From an uncultured SAR86 cluster bacterium (GTDB lineage: Bacteria; Pseudomonadota; Gammaproteobacteria; Magnimaribacterales; D2472): DNA of 64,000 nt. The notes under the pieces are model-generated. The model was not told the DNA's origin. It was given only the letters and a program-made list of their open reading frames with translations, and did no database searches. The stretch is from the NCBI GenBank assembly GCA_902591925.1, contig CACJCN010000002.1, forward strand, positions 172,418-236,417. The letters are read 5' to 3'. Positions 37,638 through 45,561 of this stretch are shown here, piece by piece (position 1 is the first letter of the stretch; every line of letters begins with the position of its first letter). A program made the position numbers and the translations under genes.

Positions 37638-38477
37638 ATGAAAATTATAAATTTAGATCAAACTGATTATAAAAAACTTGATGCAAAATCTTACGATTTA
37701 GAAAAAAGAAGACTAAGAATTGAATTTTTGAAACTTCAAGAAGATGTAATTAAAAATAATAGAAGAATATGTATCGTATTTGAAGGCAGAGACACTGCTG
37801 GTAAAAGTACAGCAATTAGATTCTTTTCAGAATACTTAATGCCAAAACATTTTAATTACATTCAGCTAGGAATTCCAACAAAATGGGAATCATCTCACTG
37901 GTTCCAGAGATGGAAAAAGGTAATTCCAAATAGCGGTCAAATTTCATTTCTTGACAGATCTTGGTATACACGAGCAATAACTGAACCCATTATGGGTTAT
38001 TGCACTGAAAATCAATACAGAGCGTTTATGAAAAAAGTTAATAATTGGGAAGAGCAATTAATAAGTGATGGAGTTGAATTAACAAAATTTTATTTTTCAC
38101 TATCAAAAGATCAACAAAAAATTAGAATGAAAGCAAGAAAAAATTCTGAACTTAAGTATTGGAAGCTTTCAAAAAATGATGAAAAAGTAATTACTAAATG
38201 GAACGCCTTCACATTATACAAAGAGCAGATGTTTGAAAAAACTGGAACTGAAGTTAGTCCATGGGTTTCAATTAATTCGAATAATAAAATGATTGCGCGG
38301 TTAACATCACTAAGATATCTATTGAATAAAACTGAATATCATGGGAAGAAGATTCTTAAGCCTGCAAAATGGTCAAAGTCTTTGAATAATTATTCAACAA
38401 GTCTAGAAGGAGTTAAATTTGATAACCTTTCATATGAGCAATTTATGATCATAAGCAAATATAGCGACGACATATAA
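37638..38477 (+). CDS. ppk2: Polyphosphate kinase 2
   Basis: A 279-residue PPK2-family kinase. Walker A is GRDTAGKS (residues 50-57), the Walker B-like block is FLDRSWYTRA (Asp106, Arg107), and the lid region has NNWEEQLISDGVELTKFYFSL. These enzymes phosphorylate nucleotides from polyphosphate, or the reverse; the nucleotide preference cannot be read here. It is first in a run with ppx (1-bp overlap) and a MIP channel (4-bp overlap), divergent from the PiT transporter. Confidence 0.93.
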   Translation: MKIINLDQTDYKKLDAKSYDLEKRRLRIEFLKLQEDVIKNNRRICIVFEGRDTAGKSTAIRFFSEYLMPKHFNYIQLGIPTKWESSHWFQRWKKVIPNSGQISFLDRSWYTRAITEPIMGYCTENQYRAFMKKVNNWEEQLISDGVELTKFYFSLSKDQQKIRMKARKNSELKYWKLSKNDEKVITKWNAFTLYKEQMFEKTGTEVSPWVSINSNNKMIARLTSLRYLLNKTEYHGKKILKPAKWSKSLNNYSTSLEGVKFDNLSYEQFMIISKYSDDI

Positions 38478-39340
38478 TGAAAATTGCTTCCGTAGATATT
38501 GGCACAAATGCAGTAAAATCTAAGATTTTTGAAACAACACCCACCTCAATTAAGTTTATTGATGGAATACGTTCCCCAATTCGTCTTGGAGCAGAAGTTT
38601 TTGAAGGTGGAAAGATATCTGATAAAAAACTAAGAGAATTAGTAAGTACGCTAAAAAGATATCAGAAAAAATTTACTAAAGATAAAATTGATCAATACGA
38701 AATTATTGCTACTAGCGCATTAAGAAATACCACTAACTCGGAAGAAGCAAGAACATATATAGAAAATAAAATTGAACATCCAATTCGAATAATTTCAGGT
38801 CTTGAAGAAGCTCAGTTAATAGGTTTTCATCCAAAGGCACAAAAAGAAAATAATAAAGCATATGTTGATGTTGGTGGGGGAAGTACTGAGATCTATATTT
38901 ACAATAATCCAAAACATTCAATTCAATCTTTTCAATTAGGTGGTGTTAGATTAATGCTTAAAAAAGATAAGAGAAAAGAATGGGATAGATTGGATAAATG
39001 GTTAAAGCAATTCAATGATATAACAGAGATCATAGGACTTGGAGGTAACATTAGAGCCTTTTTAAATGCTCATAAATTAAAAAAAATGAAATCTGATGAT
39101 TTTTTAAAAAAATATAAGAATCTAAGAAATCTTGAAATAGAAGAAAAAATTAACAAGTATGGATTTGCAAATGATAGAGCTGACGTCATTGATTTTGGAT
39201 TAAAAATCTATGAGAGAATTATAAAAAAATTAGAGATTAAAACTATACAATCAACCAAATGGGGTGTCTCTGATTCAATTGCAGTTAAAATTTTCCATGA
39301 AATTTATTCAAAAAAAATATCAATATATAATGAAAAATGA
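38477..39340 (+). CDS. ppx: Ppx/GppA-type exopolyphosphatase (short form)
   Basis: A 287-residue member of the Ppx/GppA phosphatase family (actin-like ATPase fold). ASVDIGTNAVKSKIF is the phosphate-1 motif, ATSALRNTTNSEEA is the middle block, and VDVGGGSTEIYIY is the phosphate-2 motif. It degrades polyphosphate or pppGpp from the end. At 287 residues it lacks the C-terminal HD-like half of E. coli Ppx and GppA (about 500). Its start overlaps the ppk2 stop by one base. Pairing with ppk2 suggests polyphosphate turnover. Confidence 0.9.
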   Translation: MKIASVDIGTNAVKSKIFETTPTSIKFIDGIRSPIRLGAEVFEGGKISDKKLRELVSTLKRYQKKFTKDKIDQYEIIATSALRNTTNSEEARTYIENKIEHPIRIISGLEEAQLIGFHPKAQKENNKAYVDVGGGSTEIYIYNNPKHSIQSFQLGGVRLMLKKDKRKEWDRLDKWLKQFNDITEIIGLGGNIRAFLNAHKLKKMKSDDFLKKYKNLRNLEIEEKINKYGFANDRADVIDFGLKIYERIIKKLEIKTIQSTKWGVSDSIAVKIFHEIYSKKISIYNEK

Positions 39341-39972
39341 AATTAAATAAATATATTTCTGAGTTTTTAGGAACAGCTTTTCTATTCTGTGCAGTTGTGG
39401 GCTCCGGAATAATGGGTCAATCACTTACCAATGATGAGTCAATTATTTTGTTTGTTAATGCTGTTATAACTTTTTTCGCTCTTTATTTCTTAATTTCATC
39501 ATTTGAGTCATACAGTAATCATTTTAATCCAGTTGTATCTCTAGCATTTTTTTTAAACAAAGAAATTTCTTTTAAAACGTTTGTACTATTTACACTTTTG
39601 CAGATTTTAGGAGCAATCATTGGAGTTTTGTCTGCAAATATTATGTTTGATGTTGAATTATTTCAGCTCTCTAATAAAAACAGGTCTGGATTCAATATTT
39701 ATCTTTCCGAAATTATTGCTACTTTTGGGTTGGTATTTTTTATATTAATTTCAAATAAAGATAAAATTGCATTAATTGTTGCATCATATATTGGTGCAGC
39801 ATATTGGTTTACATCATCTACATCATTTGCAAACCTAGCCGGCACGATTGGACGTATGTTCTCTGACAGCTTTGCTGGTATAAGCCCCGAAAATGTTTTC
39901 TCATTTGGTTTAGCACAGATTATCGGATCAATTATAGCGTTTATAGTTTATAAATATTTCTTTAAAGATTGA
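39337..39972 (+). CDS. MIP-family (aquaporin-like) channel with altered NPA motifs
   Basis: A 211-residue six-TM channel. The first half-helix motif reads HFNPVVSLA (NPV in place of NPA), and the second reads SFANLAGTIGR (NLA, keeping the selectivity-filter Arg). SEFLGTAFLFCAVVGSG is the family opening. Such variants occur in aquaglyceroporins that pass glycerol or neutral metalloids. It overlaps ppx by 4 bp, linking it to polyphosphate metabolism, perhaps for osmotic balance or arsenite leak. It converges with gspM (11-bp overlap). Confidence 0.88.
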   Translation: MKLNKYISEFLGTAFLFCAVVGSGIMGQSLTNDESIILFVNAVITFFALYFLISSFESYSNHFNPVVSLAFFLNKEISFKTFVLFTLLQILGAIIGVLSANIMFDVELFQLSNKNRSGFNIYLSEIIATFGLVFFILISNKDKIALIVASYIGAAYWFTSSTSFANLAGTIGRMFSDSFAGISPENVFSFGLAQIIGSIIAFIVYKYFFKD

Positions 39973-40411
39973 TTATAAAAAGCTCTGTAAAAGATCCGTT
40001 TTCGTTTTTTGAATAAGTAACTTTACTAAAATCTTTTTCTAACATAAACGCTATCTTATCTGAAACAGAAAAAGATTCTTGTAAATTTTTAGTTTCAAAA
40101 GAAATTTTTAAATAATTATCAATATTATCTACTTGAAGATTTTTTATATCTAAATCTATCGAGTTGTCTATAAATGATTTGATTTCAGCAGGATCATTTG
40201 ACTGATTAATAAATGAATTACTTAGCTGTTGAGCTTTTAGAACGACGTATTCATAATCAGATTTAGCTTTTTCAAGTTTTTTTGATGAAAAATTCAAGGA
40301 CTGAATTGTATTAGTAAAAATAAAAAATAATATTAATGTAACAACCATTAATAAAGTAGCCAATACTAAATTTCTTTCCCTATTATTTAAGCTACTCAAA
40401 AAGTTATTCAT
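39962..40411 (-). CDS. gspM: Type II secretion protein GspM
   Basis: A 149-residue inner-membrane protein of the T2SS assembly platform, partner of GspL. It has a short cytoplasmic N-terminus with LNNRERNLVLATLLM, one TM helix (about 15-33), and a periplasmic ferredoxin-like domain. Sequence similarity alone is weak. The size, topology and last position in the gspC-M order make the call. Its ATG overlaps the gspL stop (ATGA). Confidence 0.85.
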   Translation of the reverse strand: MNNFLSSLNNRERNLVLATLLMVVTLILFFIFTNTIQSLNFSSKKLEKAKSDYEYVVLKAQQLSNSFINQSNDPAEIKSFIDNSIDLDIKNLQVDNIDNYLKISFETKNLQESFSVSDKIAFMLEKDFSKVTYSKNENGSFTELFIINL

Positions 40412-41562
40412 TGTAAAAATCCAATCTTAATCTCACCAGAAATCAAATTTTCATTTGAAGCTAAATTCTCATCTATAATTTCTACATTTAAGCTTCCAAC
40501 AGTATTTTTAATCAATCGATATTGAATCTCTGGTAACCCGTCTAAAAATAGTACTGCCTCATTTGAATTAAAATCTATATCTACACTTTTAAGATAATTT
40601 TCACCAAGAGAAACCAAAAAGTTAAAATTACTAAAATTCGAACTAGAGTTTTCTATTTCTGCTAATGGAGTAATAGATATTTGATTAATTAGTTGATCTA
40701 TTTGAATCTTTGGGGTCACTACTCTATTAGTATTTTTATCTATTGCTTTAAAAATATTAAATGTTTCTGATTCGTATATGCTTATTTGCTTATTATTTTG
40801 AGATAAAAATAAATAAGGAAGAGACAAAGAACAAAATATTAGAAATGTGCATAAAAATAACTCCATTCTTGTGAAATTAAGTTTATTAAAAATATTTTTA
40901 ATAGAGACTTCAAACTTAAATAGATTTAGTTCTTTAGCATTTTTATTGCTAACAAAATCAGATACATTAAATTCCTTTTTAGTCTTAAATATTTCCAAGG
41001 CCTTCACATCATTATCACAATAAATAATAGGATCAAAATCTGGATAGTTATTTTTCACTGTTTCAATATATTGATTTAATGAATCATGTTCAATTGAACT
41101 ACCTGTGCCATTTTTGAAGGAAAATAAAAACTTATTATTAAATTCTGTAATGGTATCTTTTCCGTATTGTCTATTTAAAAAATAATCTGGCAAAACTAGA
41201 ACTTTACAATTCAATGAATTTAATATGGTATTTAATTCTTCATACAATGTTTTATTAATTACAAAACCATTTTTATCAAAAATGAAAAATTCGTTCTTTG
41301 AAATATCGTCAACGATAAATGAATCAATATCTGACATGAAATTAGCTAGATTATTTTGTTTTGAAAGATTTTCATTATTCTCAAAAACATAGCTACTTAT
41401 AATTGAAGATGGAACAAGATATATAAAAGTATCTTTTTGATTCAAAGAATCAAATTCATTTAAATTTGAAAAAGTGTTTCTTTGTTTATAGTTATCTGAG
41501 CTATGGTGATATTTACCATTACTGAAACTTAAATTATCTGGATATGCAACAATCGTACTCAT
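40408..41562 (-). CDS. gspL: Type II secretion protein GspL
   Basis: A 384-residue bitopic inner-membrane protein that couples the GspE ATPase to the periplasmic pseudopilus. The cytoplasmic actin-like domain (about 1-230, with FIYLVPSSIISSYVFEN and CKVLVLPDYFL) precedes a TM helix (about 233-253) and a small periplasmic domain. ATG at 41562 shares one base with the gspK stop (TGATG). The preceding in-frame TTG is not needed. It is placed by order between gspK and gspM. Confidence 0.88.
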   Translation of the reverse strand: MSTIVAYPDNLSFSNGKYHHSSDNYKQRNTFSNLNEFDSLNQKDTFIYLVPSSIISSYVFENNENLSKQNNLANFMSDIDSFIVDDISKNEFFIFDKNGFVINKTLYEELNTILNSLNCKVLVLPDYFLNRQYGKDTITEFNNKFLFSFKNGTGSSIEHDSLNQYIETVKNNYPDFDPIIYCDNDVKALEIFKTKKEFNVSDFVSNKNAKELNLFKFEVSIKNIFNKLNFTRMELFLCTFLIFCSLSLPYLFLSQNNKQISIYESETFNIFKAIDKNTNRVVTPKIQIDQLINQISITPLAEIENSSSNFSNFNFLVSLGENYLKSVDIDFNSNEAVLFLDGLPEIQYRLIKNTVGSLNVEIIDENLASNENLISGEIKIGFLQ

Positions 41563-42530
41563 CAAATTCCATTATAAATTCTTGAGATAATAAAACCATT
41601 ATTATTGCCCTCAAAAATTAGTTTACTTATAGAGGATGAAACAAAATCTTCAAAATTAATCTCTGTATTAATTTCATAAATATTTGAATTAAATTTAATT
41701 TCTCCATATGCGTCCTCAAAATTCATATCAGGAAAATTATTCTTGAAGTTAATTAAATCGTCAAAACCTGAATCTGGTATATTATCCAAAATATACTTAG
41801 CCTCTTGTAAAGATATATTTGGAAATAAAGAGCTCAATAAATAATCGTCATTTATATTGAGGGTGTTAATGTTAATTGATATTTGATTAGCTTCAGGAAG
41901 AGCGCAAAAATTTTTTTGCATTATTGACCAATCAATTTGTTTCACTGCTGGGATACTTTTTAACTCTTCTATAGAAACCATTAATCTCATTCCAGTGTAT
42001 TCTTTTGGATTATGAAGTGGTCCAGAATAATAATAATCCTCAAGACCATTAGCCCTTGGATTTGAATCATAATCAATCCAGTCAATGACCTGATCTATAA
42101 TCTCTTCAATAACATTATTATCTACTTCTTCTAGTGAGAGAATTTTTTTGATTGATGCCGTAGATTTTTTATTTTCAACGAATTCACCATTATCGATAAG
42201 AACAATAGAATTTATATTTAGGCAATTACTTGCATCTGAGATTCTTACAACAATATCTGCACCGTTAAGACTATAATAAAAGCTTTCTTTAAGAAGAGGA
42301 TTGTTTTTTGATATTTTATTTTTATTAAATCTAAGTTCTTTTTTTATTTTTTCTTTTGATAATGCCTCAATGTTTCTAAAGGCATTTAATGATAGTGATT
42401 GAAATTCAATATATTGTGCTCTTTTTAAAGATAAGAGATATTTATTTCCAAATAATATTGCTACTGATGATAGTAGCAAAACTATTAATAGTATTGAAAT
42501 AAGAACAACTCCTTTAGTACTTGAAGACAT
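41562..42530 (-). CDS. gspK: Type II secretion minor pseudopilin GspK
   Basis: A 322-residue tip pseudopilin. The prepilin leader SSSTKG is followed by VVLISILLIVLLLSSVA, without the usual Glu at +5, as is normal for GspK. RAQYIEFQSLSLNAF, DWIDYDSNPRANGLEDYYY and ASNCLNINSIV are family blocks in the large periplasmic domain. It caps the pseudopilus with GspI and GspJ. ATG at 42530 is preferred over an in-frame TTG two codons earlier, and it overlaps gspJ by 17 bp. Confidence 0.93.
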   Translation of the reverse strand: MSSSTKGVVLISILLIVLLLSSVAILFGNKYLLSLKRAQYIEFQSLSLNAFRNIEALSKEKIKKELRFNKNKISKNNPLLKESFYYSLNGADIVVRISDASNCLNINSIVLIDNGEFVENKKSTASIKKILSLEEVDNNVIEEIIDQVIDWIDYDSNPRANGLEDYYYSGPLHNPKEYTGMRLMVSIEELKSIPAVKQIDWSIMQKNFCALPEANQISININTLNINDDYLLSSLFPNISLQEAKYILDNIPDSGFDDLINFKNNFPDMNFEDAYGEIKFNSNIYEINTEINFEDFVSSSISKLIFEGNNNGFIISRIYNGI

Positions 42531-43107
42531 AATCAAAATTTGGTTCTATTATCCATGTGTATTCTTTATTATTTTTTGTAAACTCGAGCTTTATTAATTC
42601 TGGAATTTTTCTTTGAGTGATTGGATCGACCGGCCATTCTTGATACCACATTTTCTCATGCAAAAATCTTATATCTATTTCAGAAACTTCTTCAATTAAA
42701 TTTGTTTTGAAGCTTTCATCAATATTTATTGGATTTGATGAAAAAAATTGTTTTCTAATCAAATTGTTATTCTCAAGACCATACTCAACTCTTTTTACAG
42801 GCGATATCTTATTTGAAATTGATTTAATCTGAGTATTAAAAGATATTTTTTTATCAAGATTGCTTCCTAAAAATGTTAAATTCATAGGGTTTCCAAAATT
42901 ATCTCTTAGTGGCACATTTATAATTTGTCTTATGTCTCTTTTTAAAATTATTGATGATAAATTTAATGAGCGTGATACTTTAAGACGCTCTGAAGAAGTT
43001 CTTTCAATCTCAATAGAGGACTGAAGAATGTTTGATGAAATGACTGCAATCATAGATAGTATTACAAGAGAAACTAAGATTTCAATTAAAGTAAATCCCT
43101 TCTTCAT
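42514..43107 (-). CDS. gspJ: Type II secretion minor pseudopilin GspJ
   Basis: 197 residues. It begins with the type IV prepilin signal MKKG/FTLIEILVSLVIL, cleaved after Gly4 by the prepilin peptidase, with Glu at mature position 5. The periplasmic domain has RQIINVPLRDNFGNP and EVSEIDIRFLHEKMWYQEWP, as in GspJ. Its ATG overlaps the gspI end by 4 bp. It forms the pseudopilus tip complex with GspI and GspK. Confidence 0.95.
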   Translation of the reverse strand: MKKGFTLIEILVSLVILSMIAVISSNILQSSIEIERTSSERLKVSRSLNLSSIILKRDIRQIINVPLRDNFGNPMNLTFLGSNLDKKISFNTQIKSISNKISPVKRVEYGLENNNLIRKQFFSSNPINIDESFKTNLIEEVSEIDIRFLHEKMWYQEWPVDPITQRKIPELIKLEFTKNNKEYTWIIEPNFDYVFKY

Positions 43108-43487
43108 TTAATTAAATAACCTTTTGTTGAATAAATATACTTATCTTGTCCTGCAAGCTTAATACGTACTTCATATTCAAAATAATCTTCATTTGAAGTA
43201 TCGTATATTTCTTCATCCCAAACCCAATTTTGACCTCCCATAATCATTTCACCTTTTCTGTTTCCTGATCTTAGAGGTTTTTCAATTGTATTTAAAAGTG
43301 CAATGTGATTATTTGCTACCTCTTTAGCCAAATATCTCTGTTCAAGGTCATAGCTTGAAACTGAGGTAGAAATTATTAGATTGTAGATTGTTATAACCGA
43401 AATACTTAAAATAAATAAAGCAACAACTACTTCAATTAAACTAAACCCTTTTTTAATAACTGATAATTTCATCCTTAGTTTTTCCAT
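43104..43487 (-). CDS. gspI: Type II secretion minor pseudopilin GspI
   Basis: About 127 residues with a prepilin signal KKG/FSLIEVVVALFIL and a short periplasmic domain (LEQRYLAKEVANNH, the GspI signature). The start may be ATG at 43487 or ATG at 43472; the second gives a shorter leader of normal length. It overlaps gspH by 20-35 bp. It pairs with GspJ and GspK at the pseudopilus tip. Confidence 0.93.
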   Translation of the reverse strand: MEKLRMKLSVIKKGFSLIEVVVALFILSISVITIYNLIISTSVSSYDLEQRYLAKEVANNHIALLNTIEKPLRSGNRKGEMIMGGQNWVWDEEIYDTSNEDYFEYEVRIKLAGQDKYIYSTKGYLIK

Positions 43488-43962
43488 TGCTAAAAATAAT
43501 TATTCTTTGAATATATTGTGGGCCGTAGATATCTATTTGACCGCCAGAGTTTTCTCCAGATGGGTAAAAAATAATTACTGGTGTATCTAGCATTTGATTA
43601 TCAAGTTCTATGATTGACCCATCTACAAATTTAAATGTTTTCCTAAGTGAAGTTGTATCAGACCAAAAAGTATTTTTGTAACTTGAATCAATTTCGTTTT
43701 GATTTTCTTCTGTAAGATACTTTGCAAATTGATTATCAGAACTTAGGTATAAGCCAATAATTTTTCCTGTAATAATACTTTCCTCCGTTAAATAGCTTAC
43801 AGTTTTCTGAAATGAATTAGCTTTTTTCTCTATTAAATCAAACGTGCTAAAGTTTAAGGTAATTAATGTTGATGTTATTCCAATAATAATCAGTACGACA
43901 AGTATTTCAATAAGAGTAAAACCTGATCGATATCTTTTATTGTTGCATCCAATTTCCAACAT
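43453..43962 (-). CDS. gspH: Type II secretion minor pseudopilin GspH
   Basis: About 169 residues with the prepilin leader ending RYRSG/FTLIEILVVLIII. The periplasmic domain has EKKANSFQKTVSYLTEESIITGK, typical of GspH. ATG at 43962 is chosen because GAGG lies 6 nt upstream and the leader then has 15 residues. Frames running back to 44001 give over-long leaders. It overlaps gspG by 26 bp. It links the main pseudopilus to the tip complex. Confidence 0.9.
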   Translation of the reverse strand: MLEIGCNNKRYRSGFTLIEILVVLIIIGITSTLITLNFSTFDLIEKKANSFQKTVSYLTEESIITGKIIGLYLSSDNQFAKYLTEENQNEIDSSYKNTFWSDTTSLRKTFKFVDGSIIELDNQMLDTPVIIFYPSGENSGGQIDIYGPQYIQRIIIFSNGKTKDEIISY

Positions 43963-44374
43963 CAGCATCCTCACCAGATCCTCCTTCAATGCCATCAGCA
44001 CCTAATGTATATAAATCATATTTTTGAGTGCGTCTTGAAGGATATTCATAGATATATTCTCTTCCCCATGGATCTTTTGGAATTGCCGATATATAACCAC
44101 CTTGAGGATACAAAAAAGGATTCTTTAATTCAGAATGGGGTTTTACTAGAGCATCTAAACCTTGTGAAGTAGAAGGATAAGACAATTCGTTAAATCTATA
44201 TAACTCGAGTGCTTTATTAGTGTTTGCCATATCAGCCCTAATTTTTTCAAGATTCGCTCTTTGAAAAACTGGATCTACACTTACAACAACAACTGTCGCT
44301 AAAATACCTAGAATAACCAAAACAGCCATTAATTCTATAAGTGTAAAACCTTTTTCGTTATCTTTTAGTTTCAT
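43937..44374 (-). CDS. gspG: Type II secretion major pseudopilin GspG
   Basis: A 145-residue major pseudopilin. The leader MKLKDNEKG precedes FTLIELMAVLVILGILATVV. The periplasmic part has the strongly conserved YRFNELSYPSTSQGLDALV, IPKDPWGREYIYEYP and the calcium-site end GADGIEGGSGEDADVGNW. It polymerises to push substrates through the secretin. Its ATG overlaps the gspF stop by 4 bp. Confidence 0.98.
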   Translation of the reverse strand: MKLKDNEKGFTLIELMAVLVILGILATVVVVSVDPVFQRANLEKIRADMANTNKALELYRFNELSYPSTSQGLDALVKPHSELKNPFLYPQGGYISAIPKDPWGREYIYEYPSRRTQKYDLYTLGADGIEGGSGEDADVGNWMQQ

Positions 44375-45561
44375 ATTGCTAATGTATTCATTTGCATAAT
44401 TGGTATTAGTATAGCTAGAACTATCATCATAATAAATCCACCCATAAAAATTATTACTATTGGCTCTAAAAGTGATAAAAATACAGACCTTTTATTTTCA
44501 ATTTCAGATTTCATAAAATTCGAAACCTTATTAAACATCTTCTCAAGATTACCAGACCTGTAACCACTTGAAATCAATTGAATAAAAATATCTGGGAAAA
44601 CTTGGCCATATTTCATAGAGGCTATAAAGTCTTTTCCTTCAATCACATCATTTTTGGCATTCATAACAATATTAGATAAATATTGATTGTTGAAAATCTT
44701 TGAACACTCCCCTAGAGCTATATCTAGATTAGTACCTGAAGCTAAAAGTAATTCCATAGTACTGGAAAATCGTTCTAATTCTGAATTAAGAATAAAGTTA
44801 CCTAAAAATGGAATGGCAAGAATCTTTTTATCAATAAATATCTTATTATCTTTATTATTAGTATATTTCTTATAAAGGTAATATAGGCCTACAGCAAAAA
44901 AAAGTACTACTATTAATATTGGAATAATATTATTTGAGATTCCAATTAAAAACTTTGTTATAAATGGTAGCTCGGCTCCCGCCTTAATGAATTGATTGAC
45001 GACTTGAGGTAGAACAAAAGCAAGCAAAGATATAATTACAATAAGGGAAAATCCAATCAAAATTAATGGATAAGTTAAAGCTGATATTACTTTTTGTCTT
45101 ATTGAAGCGCTTTCCTCAAGATAATCAGCAAGTTTTGAAAAAACAGTATCTAAGTTACCTGAAGAGTCCCCTGCTGAGACCATTGATATATAAGTATCTG
45201 AAAAAACGCCTGGAAATTTTTTCATTGAATTGCCTAATCTTTTTCCTTGTACCAAGTCTTCTTTGAGGTTAAACAAAACTTGTATTAAGTTTTTATTTCT
45301 AATTTGTTTTGCGGTGATATCGATTGAATCCACAATTGGTGTGCCAGCTTCGAGTAATGTCGCAAGTTGTCTAGTCATCAGCACAATATCTTTATTTTTA
45401 ATTCTTAAAGTCTTGCCTAAATTTTTAGATTCAGATATTTTTAACGGTGTTAAATTAAGATCTTTTACTAACTTCCTTGCTTCTCTCTCTGAAATAGCAC
45501 TGATGATGCCTTTTTTCTTAGTACCAACTTTATTAATAGCTGTATAACTATATGCTGGCAT
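44371..45561 (-). CDS. gspF: Type II secretion inner-membrane platform protein GspF
   Basis: A 396-residue polytopic protein with two homologous T2SF halves (about 65-190 and 270-390) and three TM helices. MPAYSYTAINKVGTKKKG is the typical start. LATLLEAGTPIVDSI and LELLLASGTNLDIAL are the repeated signatures. It anchors the GspE motor at the platform. It overlaps gspE by 14 bp. Confidence 0.97.
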   Translation of the reverse strand: MPAYSYTAINKVGTKKKGIISAISEREARKLVKDLNLTPLKISESKNLGKTLRIKNKDIVLMTRQLATLLEAGTPIVDSIDITAKQIRNKNLIQVLFNLKEDLVQGKRLGNSMKKFPGVFSDTYISMVSAGDSSGNLDTVFSKLADYLEESASIRQKVISALTYPLILIGFSLIVIISLLAFVLPQVVNQFIKAGAELPFITKFLIGISNNIIPILIVVLFFAVGLYYLYKKYTNNKDNKIFIDKKILAIPFLGNFILNSELERFSSTMELLLASGTNLDIALGECSKIFNNQYLSNIVMNAKNDVIEGKDFIASMKYGQVFPDIFIQLISSGYRSGNLEKMFNKVSNFMKSEIENKRSVFLSLLEPIVIIFMGGFIMMIVLAILIPIMQMNTLAI

